The notes: generated by a model from the sequence alone, not told the origin. A stretch of DNA of 9,002 nt from Bacillota bacterium (GCA_017861475.1 JAGFXV010000061.1:1-9002); one strand, 5' to 3'; counted from the stretch's first letter, positions 1 through 7,667 are shown. Numbers and translations: made by a program.

Positions 1-11
1 ATTCTGAAATT

Positions 12-18
12 AAAGGAG
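12..18 (+). promoter_or_regulatory. Ribosome binding site deciding the rex start
   Basis: The sequence AAAGGAG lies 9 bases before a TTG at 28 and directly abuts another in-frame TTG at 19. The normal spacing to 28, and the protein start MKVYKIPEAT seen in Rex proteins, make 28 the likely start; the TTG at 19 has no room for initiation. Confidence 0.75.
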
Positions 19-27
19 TTGGACGGC

Positions 28-657
28 TTGAAGGTCTACAAAATCCCTGAAGCGACTGTGATGCGATTATCGATCTATTCTCGCTATTTAATGCAGATGC
101 AGGAAAAGGGAGTAGAAACCATTTCGTCTGGTGAGATCGCAGCAGGAGTTGGGGTAGGATCTGCTCAGGTCAGAAAAGATTTGGCCTATTTTGGCGAATT
201 TGGTACTCGCGGCGTCGGTTACAAAGTAAGTGAGCTCTATGGACATCTCATTAAGATATTAGGACTGAACCAAACCTGGAATGTAATTATCATCGGAGCC
301 GGCAAATTAGGTTCAGCCTTGGCTTTATACACGGGATTCAACGACCGGGGCTTTAAAGTATGTGCTGTTTTGGATACCAACCGTGATATAATCGGCAAAA
401 AATTGGCCGATATCACCGTCGAACCTTTGGATGTGATGAAGGAAAGGATCAGCCAGTACGGTGTCAAAGTCGGCATCATTACGGTGCCGGGGCAGGCAGC
501 TCAGGGAGTTACAGATAAATTGCTGGAATCCGGAGTAAAAGCGATTCTGAACTTTTCTCCTGAAGTATTGAGGGTGCCGGCGGGAGTGATCCTGCGTAAT
601 GTGGATCTTTCTGTCAACCTGGAAGTTCTCAGCTTTAATTTATCTTTTAATAACTAA
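28..657 (+). CDS. rex: Redox-sensing transcriptional repressor Rex
   Basis: Rex is a cytoplasmic homodimeric repressor that senses the NADH/NAD+ ratio and controls fermentation and respiration genes; NADH binding releases it from DNA. The product is 209 aa from the TTG at 28, the usual family length. The N-terminal winged helix is visible, including KIPEATVMRLSIYSRYL at about residues 5-21 and VRKDLAYFGEFGTRGVGY at about 48-65, which is the DNA-recognition region. It is followed by a Rossmann NAD(H)-binding domain with GAGKLG at about 90-95 and the typical ILNFSPEVL and VDLSVNLEVLSFNL blocks near the C-terminus. A terminator follows directly, so rex is probably the last gene of its own transcription unit. 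Its promoter lies before the window. The family assignment is firm; the regulon cannot be read from here, and no full Rex operator was found in the window. Confidence 0.96.
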   Translation: MKVYKIPEATVMRLSIYSRYLMQMQEKGVETISSGEIAAGVGVGSAQVRKDLAYFGEFGTRGVGYKVSELYGHLIKILGLNQTWNVIIIGAGKLGSALALYTGFNDRGFKVCAVLDTNRDIIGKKLADITVEPLDVMKERISQYGVKVGIITVPGQAAQGVTDKLLESGVKAILNFSPEVLRVPAGVILRNVDLSVNLEVLSFNLSFNN

Positions 658-669
658 GGATTGCTGTAT

Positions 670-701
670 AAAGCTCTCTATTCGAGGGCTTTCTGTTTTT
701 T
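670..701 (+). terminator. Rho-independent terminator after rex
   Basis: AAAGCTCTC (670-678) pairs with GAGGGCTTT (684-692), a 9-bp stem with one T-G wobble and a 5-base loop. Six Ts follow at 696-701 after a CTG spacer. It starts 13 bases after the rex stop codon and separates rex from the downstream genes. Confidence 0.82.
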
Positions 702-708
702 GCTGTCC

Positions 709-737
709 TTGTTTTTAAACCATGGTAATGCTAAACT
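709..737 (+). promoter_or_regulatory. Candidate extended -10 promoter for the DUF4321-to-PBP2 unit
   Basis: TTGTTT (709-714) and TAAACT (732-737) are separated by 17 bases, and a TG dinucleotide at 729-730 makes an extended -10. The boxes match consensus only partly (3/6 and 4/6). The location, just after the rex terminator and before the next ribosome site, supports it. A start near 744 would leave a very short leader. Confidence 0.35.
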
Positions 738-748
738 TTAAAAATACT

Positions 749-753
749 GGAGG
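749..753 (+). promoter_or_regulatory. Ribosome binding site deciding the DUF4321 start
   Basis: GGAGG lies 7 bases before the TTG at 761. An ATG at 722 in the same frame has no ribosome site before it and would add 13 non-hydrophobic residues, so 761 is preferred. Confidence 0.7.
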
Positions 754-760
754 AAATGTC

Positions 761-1027
761 TTGACAAACAGGACAAGAACTTACCCTGGCTGGCAAATTT
801 TGTTGCTGCTGCTTGCGCTGGGCGGAATCATTGGCGGCTGGATAGGGGATGCTATAGTCAAAGTATGGCCGGCGATTGGTTTACTGGGTAGGGTGCAGAG
901 TGTGGGGTTACCTACGTTTACCATGGATCTGCATGTTTTCACGCTTAGCTTTGGGTTTATGTTGAATATTAATTTTTTTACCATCCTGGGATTTGTTCTT
1001 GCGTGGTTGTTTTATAGACGCATGTAA
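761..1027 (+). CDS. Small DUF4321-family membrane protein
   Basis: The product is 88 aa from the TTG at 761. It has a hydrophobic segment at about residues 11-29 (WQILLLLLALGGIIGGWIG), a short middle region, and a C-terminal block DLHVFTLSFGFMLNINFF leading into a second membrane span at about 66-84 and ending in a basic YRRM. This pattern, the length and the place just before maf match the DUF4321 family of Firmicutes, whose function is unknown. It is probably a two-span inner-membrane protein. Maf begins 27 bases after the stop, so the two are likely co-transcribed. Nothing in the sequence shows a biochemical role; a link to the cell-envelope genes downstream is inference from position. Confidence 0.8.
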   Translation: MTNRTRTYPGWQILLLLLALGGIIGGWIGDAIVKVWPAIGLLGRVQSVGLPTFTMDLHVFTLSFGFMLNINFFTILGFVLAWLFYRRM

Positions 1028-1054
1028 ACAGGATGCCAATGATGAGGAGTAGAT

Positions 1055-1705
1055 TTGCAGGAATTTATTTTAGCTTCAGCCTCGCCACGCCGTCGGCAGT
1101 TGCTTGAACAGATAGGTCTGCCTTTTGTGGTTGCCGCGGCAGATATTGATGAAGAATTAATTGAAGAATGCTCTGCTCCTGAATTGGTTAAACAGTTGGC
1201 CCGGCGCAAGGCCGAGCAGGTTGCCAGGGACAATCGGCGATCCATTATTATCGCTGCCGATACCATGGTCGTTCTGGATGAGCATATTATGGGAAAACCG
1301 GTCAGCCGGGAGGATGCTTATAATAAACTTTCACTTTTAAGCGGCAGGCATCATCAGGTTATGACCGGCCTTTGTGTTCTGGACAGCAGCAGAGGAATTT
1401 GTGATACTGAGGTTGAGATCACTGATGTGTATTTTCGCACTTTGCATCCAGAGGAGATAAATGCTTATCTGGATTGGGAAGAGTGGGTCGACAAAGCAGG
1501 CGGATACGGTATTCAAGGGAAAGGAGCCCTGCTGATCGAAAAAATTGAGGGATGTTATTTTAATGTTGTTGGTTTGCCTATAAACAGACTTTATATCATG
1601 CTGGGTAAACAGGGCGTACACTTACTGGGAGGGAAAACGCCTGATGGATTACCAGTTTGGGATCAAGGACATGCCTCCGGAGATGCGTCCCCGGGAGAGG
1701 CTTAG
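1055..1705 (+). CDS. maf: Maf nucleoside triphosphate pyrophosphatase (dTTP/UTP type)
   Basis: Maf proteins hydrolyse non-canonical or excess nucleoside triphosphates to monophosphate and pyrophosphate in the cytoplasm; Bacillus Maf is also linked to septum formation. Seen here are ASASPRR at residues 7-13, AADTMVVL around 67-74 with the likely catalytic D69, MGKPVSREDA around 79-88, DKAGGYGIQG at 146-155, and CYFNVVGLP at 167-175. R13, K81 and Q154 correspond by position to the residues associated with the dTTP/UTP-preferring subfamily (YhdE-like). The TTG start has GAGGAG (1044-1049) 5 bases upstream. At 216 aa the protein is about 20-25 residues longer than usual. Residues from about 185 onward look unlike Maf, and residues 197-216 are read out of frame from the start of radC. 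Confidence 0.94.
   Translation: MQEFILASASPRRRQLLEQIGLPFVVAAADIDEELIEECSAPELVKQLARRKAEQVARDNRRSIIIAADTMVVLDEHIMGKPVSREDAYNKLSLLSGRHHQVMTGLCVLDSSRGICDTEVEITDVYFRTLHPEEINAYLDWEEWVDKAGGYGIQGKGALLIEKIEGCYFNVVGLPINRLYIMLGKQGVHLLGGKTPDGLPVWDQGHASGDASPGEA
1627..1633 (+). promoter_or_regulatory. Ribosome binding site of radC inside maf
   Basis: GGGAGGG lies 10 bases before the radC ATG at 1644 and within the maf coding frame. It supports a true radC start upstream of the maf stop, so the overlap is not an artefact of choosing too early a start. Confidence 0.65.
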
Positions 1706-2327
1706 TATTCATGGTGAAACAAATCTTTCCGAGGCGGAATTGCTGGCGATCATTATTGGCAACGGAACCAGAAATGTCAGTGCTTTGGAATTGGCCAACC
1801 GGTTGTTAGTTCACTTCCAAGGTTTGCGTAATATCAGAGAAGCAGATTTTGATGATCTGATCAAAATCAAAGGCATTGGTCCGGCCAAAGCGATTACGAT
1901 AAAAGCTGCCATCGAATTAGGCCGGCGTACTGCCTTGGATGTTAAAATAAAAGATTTTATCCATTCACCGGAGGATGTCAGCCGGTTGTTGATGGATGAA
2001 ATGCGGTATCTGGATCGGGAACATCTGTATGGTCTGTATCTGGACCGTAAAGGCGGGCTGATAAGCAAAGAAGTCATATCCATTGGCAGCTTGTCAAGTT
2101 CGATCGTCCATCCCCGGGAAGTTTTTAAAGTGGCAGTGAAATGCAGCGCTTCATCTGTTATTGTGGCGCATAATCACCCCAGCGGTGATCCGACCCCCAG
2201 CCGGGAGGATTTCGATATTACCCGCCGACTGGCCGAAGCAGGCAAAATCATGGGGATTGAATTGATCGATCATTTGGTTATCGGCCATAAGAGTTACTGC
2301 AGTTTGAAAGAAAAGGGAGCAATATAA
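1644..2327 (+). CDS. radC: RadC family JAMM/MPN-domain protein
   Basis: The 227-aa product has the usual RadC layout. It opens with IKDMPPEMRPRERL at about residues 7-20, followed by a helix-hairpin-helix-like stretch DLIKIKGIGPAKAITIKAA at about 71-89. A C-terminal JAMM metalloprotease-like domain carries HNHPSGDPTPSREDFD at 176-191. The zinc ligands H176, H178 and D189 and a likely catalytic E143 are all present, so the putative active site is intact. The family was once called a DNA repair protein, but that role has been withdrawn for E. coli; the true substrate is unknown. It overlaps maf by 62 bases in another frame, and mreB follows 23 bases after its stop, which fits co-transcription with the shape genes as in Bacillus. 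Confidence 0.95.
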   Translation: MDYQFGIKDMPPEMRPRERLSIHGETNLSEAELLAIIIGNGTRNVSALELANRLLVHFQGLRNIREADFDDLIKIKGIGPAKAITIKAAIELGRRTALDVKIKDFIHSPEDVSRLLMDEMRYLDREHLYGLYLDRKGGLISKEVISIGSLSSSIVHPREVFKVAVKCSASSVIVAHNHPSGDPTPSREDFDITRRLAEAGKIMGIELIDHLVIGHKSYCSLKEKGAI

Positions 2328-2350
2328 GTTTTTAAGGAGGCAATACGGAA

Positions 2351-3373
2351 ATGATATTCGGCAAAGATATGGGAATAGATTTAGGAACGGCCAATACACT
2401 GGTACATGTCAGAGGCAAAGGCATCGTCATCAGGGAACCTTCAGTAGTGGCAATTGAGAACCAGACCGGCAAGGTCCTGGCCGTAGGTGAGGAAGCCAAG
2501 CAGATGATCGGCAGGACACCCGGCAATATTATTGCGATACGGCCGATGAAGGACGGAGTTATTGCTGATTTTGACGTAACCCAGTCCATGCTGAAATACT
2601 TTATCAATCGTGCCATGGTACAAAAAAGCTTGTTTGTAAAACCGCGTATTATTATTAGTATACCCACAGGCTGTACCACCGTGGAAGAAAGAGCGGTACG
2701 TGAGGCAGCATTGTCGGCAGGTGCCAAAGAAGCATTTCTGATCGAAGAACCGATGGCAGCAGCCATTGGTGCGGGTTTGCCGGTATATGAACCGACCGGC
2801 AATCTTATTGTTGATATCGGCGGCGGCACGACCGAAGTAGCCGTTATTTCCCTGGGCGGTATTGTTACGGCCAGATCAGTCCGGGTGGCCGGTGACAGTA
2901 TGGACAGTGCCATCATCAATCATTTAAAAAAGACCTATAATGTTTTGATCGGTGAACGCAGTGCGGAGTTAATCAAAATGAATATTGGTTCAGCACTGTG
3001 GGAAGGACCGGAAGAATTTTATGAAATCCGGGGCCGCGACCTGATCAGCGGATTACCCAAAACGGTTGAGATTTCATCCAGTGAAATTCAGCTGGCGCTA
3101 AAAGAAACGGTTGAACAAATCGTGGAAGGGATCAAGGAATGTTTGGAAAAAACTCCACCTGAGCTTGCTTCTGATATCATGGACCGGGGAATTGTTATGG
3201 CCGGAGGAGGTTCGCTCTTAAAAGGTCTGGATAAACTGATTGGTCGTGAAACCCATATGCCGGTATATGTGTGTGAAGAGCCGCTGCTGGCAGTTGCCCG
3301 GGGAACCGGAGTAGTACTGGAGAACATTGAACAGCTGAAAAAAGTGCTGGTATCCATGAAGAAAACATTTTAG
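2351..3373 (+). CDS. mreB: Rod shape-determining protein MreB
   Basis: MreB is the bacterial actin that forms membrane-bound filaments under the inner membrane and guides the elongation machinery. The 340-aa length is normal. The actin-fold signatures are in order: phosphate-1 [13 protein letters not shown] (6-18), [20 protein letters not shown] (55-74), [15 protein letters not shown] (131-145), phosphate-2 [15 protein letters not shown] (152-166), and the adenosine motif [14 protein letters not shown] (280-293). The ATG has a strong AAGGAGG (2334-2340) ten bases upstream. Its place between radC and mreC identifies it as MreB rather than the paralogues Mbl or MreBH, although those share the same fold. 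No missing motif was seen. Confidence 0.97.
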   Translation: MIFGKDMGIDLGTANTLVHVRGKGIVIREPSVVAIENQTGKVLAVGEEAKQMIGRTPGNIIAIRPMKDGVIADFDVTQSMLKYFINRAMVQKSLFVKPRIIISIPTGCTTVEERAVREAALSAGAKEAFLIEEPMAAAIGAGLPVYEPTGNLIVDIGGGTTEVAVISLGGIVTARSVRVAGDSMDSAIINHLKKTYNVLIGERSAELIKMNIGSALWEGPEEFYEIRGRDLISGLPKTVEISSSEIQLALKETVEQIVEGIKECLEKTPPELASDIMDRGIVMAGGGSLLKGLDKLIGRETHMPVYVCEEPLLAVARGTGVVLENIEQLKKVLVSMKKTF

Positions 3374-3387
3374 CCAGGTGAACAACT

Positions 3388-4248
3388 GTGTTTAAGTTTG
3401 TTGGGAAAAAGGGTTTTTGGATTCTACTGGTGGTGGCGGCGATTTTCCTGGTCCTGATGCATTATAGTCCCGGCACCAGAACCGAAATAACCACGGCAGA
3501 AAAACTGCTGCGAGAAAGTTTAACCCCCCTGCAGAATGGATTGAGCGGGCTGAAAAGGGGTCTATCTTCTGTGAGCACAGGTTTGGAAAACAAACAGGAA
3601 TTAGCCCGTCAACTTGAGCAAATGAAAAAACAAAATGATAAATTGAGTTTGGAAAATCAGCAGTTACGGGAGTTTAAGGCCGAGGCGCAGCGATTAAAGA
3701 CTTTGCTGGATTACAAGCAAGCCAATCAGGAACAATACGACCTGGTTGTTGCCAGGGTTATTGGGCGTCAGCCCAACAACTGGTTTAAATTTATTACCCT
3801 CGATAAAGGTGCCAGGGATGGAATAAGCCAGGGAATGCCGGTGATCAGTGCTGATGGACTGGTAGGCAGGGTCAGCAATGTAAGCTTTAACTCATCCCAG
3901 GTGACTTTGATCACCGACCGCGAGATGGCTGTGGGGGCAATCACGCAAAGCAAACGTGAGACCCAGGGTATAATCGAGGGCATGGGACAATCAAATTCTT
4001 TGCGGATGATCAATATCCCGTATTATTCAAAAATCAGCCGGTATGAGCGGGTGGTATGCTCCGGCTTGTCACAATTTTATCCCAAAGGTGTCCTTATTGG
4101 TTATGTTCAATCCGTTGAAAAAGAAGCCAACGGATTGCTGCTTACGGCTACGATTACCCCGGCAGTTGCGTTTGACAAGCTGGAGGAAGTGATGGTGATC
4201 ACACAGATCCATGCTCCGGCGGATGTCTCTGATGAGCAGAAGGAGTAA
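3388..4248 (+). CDS. mreC: Rod shape-determining protein MreC
   Basis: MreC is a bitopic membrane protein that links cytoplasmic MreB to periplasmic PBP2 and activates it. The 286-aa product has a short basic cytoplasmic start (MFKFVGKKG), one membrane span at about residues 10-25, and a coiled coil at about 66-112, rich in K, E, Q and L. The beta-barrel C-terminal domain includes VIGRQPNNWFKFITLDKG at 124-141 and GISQGMPVISADGLVGRV at 145-162, a typical MreC block. It starts with GTG at 3388, preceded by AGGTGA (3376-3381). The gaps to mreB (14 bases) and mreD (5 bases) indicate a single operon. Length and domain order are ordinary for the family. Confidence 0.96.
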   Translation: MFKFVGKKGFWILLVVAAIFLVLMHYSPGTRTEITTAEKLLRESLTPLQNGLSGLKRGLSSVSTGLENKQELARQLEQMKKQNDKLSLENQQLREFKAEAQRLKTLLDYKQANQEQYDLVVARVIGRQPNNWFKFITLDKGARDGISQGMPVISADGLVGRVSNVSFNSSQVTLITDREMAVGAITQSKRETQGIIEGMGQSNSLRMINIPYYSKISRYERVVCSGLSQFYPKGVLIGYVQSVEKEANGLLLTATITPAVAFDKLEEVMVITQIHAPADVSDEQKE

Positions 4249-4253
4249 CTGAC

Positions 4254-4757
4254 GTGCGTTTTATTGTATTAGCCCTGCTGCCTTTACTGGCTATATTTTT
4301 CCAGTCCACTTTTTTCGCCAGTTATAGTATAAAAGGTGTAGTACCTGATTTGGTGTTGGTTTTCGTTATATTTTACGCTTTGCTGAACGGTGCCGACAAA
4401 GGAGCTCGATATGGACTGCTTTGCGGTTTGCTGGAAGATCTTTATACGGGGCGTTTTATCGGGATGAATGCCGTGAGCAAATCAGTGACTGCGTATATTA
4501 TCGGGAGGATGCAACACCGTGTATTTACGGAAAATGTAGCGGTAGGCATCATAAGTGTTGTTATTGGCACTTTGTTAAATACCTTCCTGCTGCTGATTAT
4601 TGCCCTGGTTTATTTTGCTGCGTTTAATCTTACCACCAGTTTTTTGATGGATACGCTTTACCAGGTGGGTTATAACGTTTTACTGACGACTCCGATTTAT
4701 TTATGGTATTATCAGTCTTCCAAGCGAGGCTTGCTGAAGGATACAGGGGAAAGGTAA
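4254..4757 (+). CDS. mreD: Rod shape-determining protein MreD
   Basis: MreD is an integral inner-membrane component of the elongasome that interacts with MreC and modulates PBP2 activation. The 167-aa product is strongly hydrophobic, with likely membrane segments at about residues 3-22, 31-45, 95-124 and 137-152. It carries the family pattern PDLVLVFVIFYALLNG followed by GLLCGLLEDLYTGRFIGMNA (about 54-73). The GTG start at 4254 has AAGGAG (4240-4245) overlapping the end of mreC, and the stop TAA directly abuts the ATG of the PBP2 gene, so translation of the three genes is probably coupled. The high hydrophobicity makes exact segment borders approximate. Confidence 0.94.
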   Translation: MRFIVLALLPLLAIFFQSTFFASYSIKGVVPDLVLVFVIFYALLNGADKGARYGLLCGLLEDLYTGRFIGMNAVSKSVTAYIIGRMQHRVFTENVAVGIISVVIGTLLNTFLLLIIALVYFAAFNLTTSFLMDTLYQVGYNVLLTTPIYLWYYQSSKRGLLKDTGER

Positions 4758-6887
4758 ATGAAAACACTGCCGCTGCAAAACAGATTGAAGATATATATTT
4801 ACGTTATCTGCGCATTGTTGGTCGTACTTGGTTTACGGCTGGCGATCGTGCAGATTTTTCATTCTGCGGAATACCAAACCAAAGCCAGTGAGAACCGGAT
4901 TCGTCTGCTTCCCGTTCTGGCTTCCCGCGGGGAGATCTATGACCGCAACGGAGAGACCCTGGCCGCCAACGAACTGGTTTATACGCTCAGCTTAAGCTAT
5001 CTGGAAGGAAACGATCAAAAAAAAATCGTTCGCCAGCTGGTTACGCTTTTGCAGCCATATTATCCTGAAGTAACGGACAGCCAAATCGAAGAAAAAATCG
5101 AACTGCAGAAATACCGGCTTTATGAACCGGTGGTTATCATGCGCGATATTCCCTGGGAACTGGCGGTTAAAATTGAGGAGACCCGTCAGGATCTACCCGG
5201 CGTTTCTGTTAATATCGAGCCTCTGCGAGTCTACCCGCAGGGAACACTGGCCGGCCATGTCATGGGTTATATCCATTCCATTAATCAAGAAGAACTTGCC
5301 GCCAGCGGAGAAAAGTACAGCATTAATAGTCTGATCGGCAAATCCGGCGTAGAAAAAGTATATGAAAGCCAATTGAGAGGCAAAGACGGTGCGCGCAGAG
5401 TGGAGGTCGATTCCCAGGGCAGACCGATGGGGGAACTGGTTACGATGTCCCCGGTGCCAGGTAAAAACCTGACTCTGACGTTGGATATGAAATTGCAAAA
5501 GGTTATGGAAGCCAGCATGGAAAGCAACCTGCTAAGAATCCAGCAGGCTCATCCCAAAGCCAAAGTTGGTTCAGCTGTTTTATTGGATGTCAAGACGGGT
5601 GAGGTACTGGCCATGACCAGCAGTCCAGTTATGAGGCCGGATGATTTCAAAGGCAAATTAGCGTCCTCCATGGTATCGTATTATTTCCCCTCCGGAGACA
5701 AATATAATCCGATGGAACCGGGGGCAGCCGTCAATCGTGCGATTCAGGCCCAGTATCCTCCGGGCTCGACCTTTAAACCGATCACCGGTATGGCTGCACT
5801 GGAATCTGGTAATCTTGATCCATTAAACGATTTGATCAATTGTCAGGGCCGTTACTGGATCGCGCCTTATATTTCCTGTACGGGTGTACATGGTAATGAA
5901 AATTATTTCAGCGGCATGGCCGACTCCTGCAACACGTATTTTCAGGAAGCAGGACGTCGCGCCGGCAAGGATAATATCATAAAAACTGCCCAGGATTTTG
6001 GTCTGGGGCAAAAAACCGGCATCGATCTCAGCGGAGAAACCAGCGGTCTGGTCCCCACCCCAGCCTGGAAAAAAGAGATCAACGCCATTCTTATCAATCG
6101 CAAATACGATAATCTGCGTAAACAGTTGCAGGAAAAATATGAAAATCTGATCGCTGCAGCCAAAGACGAGCAGGAACGGGAAACGCTGCAGAAAGATCAA
6201 AAAAACGAGAGTGCCAAACTGGAAGCCCAGTACAAGATCGATTACAATTTTGATACCAAATGGCAGGCTTTTGATACATTTAACATGTCTATCGGCCAGG
6301 GTTCCAACCAGTATACAGTGATCCAACTGGCCAATTATACAGCCACTATTGCCAATGGCGGATACCTGATGGAACCGCATGTGGTGAAAAAAATTACCGA
6401 CCCAAACAGCGGACGGGTCACCGAAATCAAACCTAAAGTCGTCCGCAAGACATCGGTTTCAGCCAATACACTGGCCCTGACCAGACAGGCCATGAAGGCC
6501 GTAACCGAGGAGGGAGGTACGGCCAGTTTCCTGTTTACCAACTTCCCGGAAAATATTTCGATTGCATCCAAAACCGGAACTGCCCAGACCGGACGGGTGG
6601 GCGATATATCTTTGAGCGAATTCCATGGCGTATTTATTGCCTTTGCTCCGGCGGACGATCCCCAGATAGCTTTTGCCGGAGTGATCGAATACGGGCAACA
6701 TGGCAGTGAATCAGTCGGATACGTGGCCAAAGATTTGTTTGAACAATATTTTGGTCTGGTTGACCATTATGCGGCCATTACCGCTGCGGAAGAAAAGGCC
6801 AAGAGCAATCTGCAAAAACAAGCCGGTGCTGAAACTGATAACACCGTTAATAAATTGGATAACGGCGATACTACGTCCAAAGAATAA
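4758..6887 (+). CDS. mrdA: Penicillin-binding protein 2 (elongation-specific D,D-transpeptidase)
   Basis: This class B PBP cross-links peptidoglycan in the lateral wall together with RodA and MreC. The 709-aa product has an N-terminal membrane anchor (about residues 11-32), a dimerisation/pedestal region beginning ASRGEIYDRNG (55-65), and a transpeptidase domain with all three catalytic motifs: S337-T-F-K340 in PPGSTFKPITG, S390-C-N392, and K605-T-G in ASKTGTAQTG. GVIEYGQHGSESVG (641-654) is also typical. Between GLVPTPAWKK and the FNMSIGQG block there is a K/E/Q-rich, coiled-coil-like stretch of about 60 residues (about 440-500), longer than in E. coli PBP2. The C-terminal 40 residues are charged and then N/T/D-rich, probably disordered. 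The ATG follows the mreD stop with no gap, with AGGGGA at 4745-4750. A terminator lies 65 bases after its stop. Confidence 0.95.
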   Translation: MKTLPLQNRLKIYIYVICALLVVLGLRLAIVQIFHSAEYQTKASENRIRLLPVLASRGEIYDRNGETLAANELVYTLSLSYLEGNDQKKIVRQLVTLLQPYYPEVTDSQIEEKIELQKYRLYEPVVIMRDIPWELAVKIEETRQDLPGVSVNIEPLRVYPQGTLAGHVMGYIHSINQEELAASGEKYSINSLIGKSGVEKVYESQLRGKDGARRVEVDSQGRPMGELVTMSPVPGKNLTLTLDMKLQKVMEASMESNLLRIQQAHPKAKVGSAVLLDVKTGEVLAMTSSPVMRPDDFKGKLASSMVSYYFPSGDKYNPMEPGAAVNRAIQAQYPPGSTFKPITGMAALESGNLDPLNDLINCQGRYWIAPYISCTGVHGNENYFSGMADSCNTYFQEAGRRAGKDNIIKTAQDFGLGQKTGIDLSGETSGLVPTPAWKKEINAILINRKYDNLRKQLQEKYENLIAAAKDEQERETLQKDQKNESAKLEAQYKIDYNFDTKWQAFDTFNMSIGQGSNQYTVIQLANYTATIANGGYLMEPHVVKKITDPNSGRVTEIKPKVVRKTSVSANTLALTRQAMKAVTEEGGTASFLFTNFPENISIASKTGTAQTGRVGDISLSEFHGVFIAFAPADDPQIAFAGVIEYGQHGSESVGYVAKDLFEQYFGLVDHYAAITAAEEKAKSNLQKQAGAETDNTVNKLDNGDTTSKE

Positions 6888-7079
6888 TAAGACATTAAAA
6901 AGTCGAGGCAAATGGCGAATAATTAAATAATTTTCTTGGGGGAGAACGACCTTAATAGAGGAAATGCGAGTGCATTTCCTCTATTATTATTTTTTTCAAT
7001 AAAGGTAAAATATGGATTGAAAAGAATTAGAAAGTAAATAGAGAGTTGGTTTTGAACAGAGCAGATGGGAGGCTTATAA
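6888..7079 (+). other. Intergenic region between PBP2 gene and minC
   Basis: These 192 bases hold the PBP2-unit terminator and the minC leader. A promoter must lie after the terminator if minCDE is transcribed separately, but no convincing sigma-A pair was found. TTGAAA (7017-7022) with TAGAGA (7039-7044) at 16-base spacing is weak. AAAGGTAAA (7001-7009) followed by AGAAT (7023-7027) loosely resembles a sigma-H promoter but misses consensus positions. The minC ribosome site GGGAGG is at 7067-7072, seven bases before the ATG. Confidence 0.5.
6953..6996 (+). terminator. Strong rho-independent terminator after the mre-PBP2 genes
   Basis: TAATAGAGGAAATGC (6953-6967) and its exact reverse complement GCATTTCCTCTATTA (6972-6986) form a perfect 15-bp stem with the 4-base loop GAGT. 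TTATTTTTTT follows at 6987-6996. The T-run is only on the + side, so it acts on rightward transcription. It separates the shape genes from minCDE. Confidence 0.9.
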
Positions 7080-7667
7080 ATGTCTGTAGAGGTAACGCCG
7101 GAAGGTAGAGGGGCAGAACTTGTCATTAATTTAAAAGCGTGGGGAAGCTTCGCAGATATGAAAGCTGAATTGGAAAGAAATCTGACTACGATTGACAGCT
7201 ATTTAATGGGCAGCATGGTAAGTATTGACGTGGGAAATAAAAGCATAACCGAAAGGCAGCTGCGGGAAATGGAGGATATCCTGCTGGAACATGGCTTTCA
7301 TATGAAAGAACTGATCAACGGGGAAGAACCCAGGTCTGATCCTGGCCGCCTGCGTTTTTATCAGGGCTTTGATGAGGCAGACAATCAGGTGAGTAATAAT
7401 ACCACCCTGATCTATCGCAGTTTACGCTCGGGACAGAAATATAGAAGTGAAGGGAATATGGTTGTTCTGGGAGATATAAATCCCGGCGCCGAGGTGGTTG
7501 CCGGGGGGAATATTCTGGTTATGGGAGCATTGAAGGGAATCGCCCATGCCGGTGCTTACGGGGATGAAAGTGCTGTTATTGCTGCCTTTCGCCTTAATCC
7601 CATTCAGTTGCGGATCGCCAACCATATTACCCGTCCTCCCGGTTATCAATACTCCGGAACTGGCTAA
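7080..7667 (+). CDS. minC: Septum site-determining protein MinC, C-terminus out of frame
   Basis: MinC blocks FtsZ ring assembly near the cell poles and is brought to the membrane by MinD. The 195-aa open frame has an N-terminal domain with GAELVINLKAWGSFADMKAE (11-30), and a C-terminal beta-helix domain with the MinD-binding region: TTLIYRSLRSGQKYRSEGNM (108-127), VVLGDINPGAEVVAGGNILV (128-147) and MGALKGIAHAGAYGDE (148-163). The last conserved part, PIQLRIANHITRPP, ends at residue 187. The next eight residues, GYQYSGTG, do not look like MinC, and the frame stops at 7667. The expected tail continues in the +1 frame to 7710, which would give 209 aa. So the gene is either frameshifted, recoded, or wrongly sequenced near 7635-7645. 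The ATG is supported by GGGAGG at 7067-7072. Confidence 0.9.
   Translation: MSVEVTPEGRGAELVINLKAWGSFADMKAELERNLTTIDSYLMGSMVSIDVGNKSITERQLREMEDILLEHGFHMKELINGEEPRSDPGRLRFYQGFDEADNQVSNNTTLIYRSLRSGQKYRSEGNMVVLGDINPGAEVVAGGNILVMGALKGIAHAGAYGDESAVIAAFRLNPIQLRIANHITRPPGYQYSGTG

Noticed and set aside
19..27. TTG at 19 as the rex start
   Set aside because: It directly touches the AAAGGAG ribosome site with no spacing; TTG at 28 has proper spacing and matches the family N-terminus.
2332..2919. 195-codon open frame on the minus strand
   Set aside because: It lies entirely antisense to the end of radC and mreB, has low-complexity I/P/S-rich sequence and no recognisable family; mreB on the + strand fully explains the DNA.
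4421..4627. 68-codon + strand open frame inside mreD
   Set aside because: It is out of frame with mreD, cysteine-rich in a way typical of shifted hydrophobic coding DNA, and has no ribosome site.
5823..6380. 185-codon open frame on the minus strand
   Set aside because: It is antisense to the PBP2 transpeptidase domain, whose motifs are intact on the + strand; no ribosome site or family pattern.
6964..7002. 12-codon frame (ATG at 6964) within the terminator hairpin, considered as a leader peptide
   Set aside because: The only G-rich site (6938-6944) is about 19 bases away, and the hairpin and T-run are explained by termination; no regulatory codon run is present.
7052..7079. TTGAAC and TTATAA as a minC promoter
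   Set aside because: The -10 would abut the minC ATG and leave no leader, while a good ribosome site sits between the boxes.
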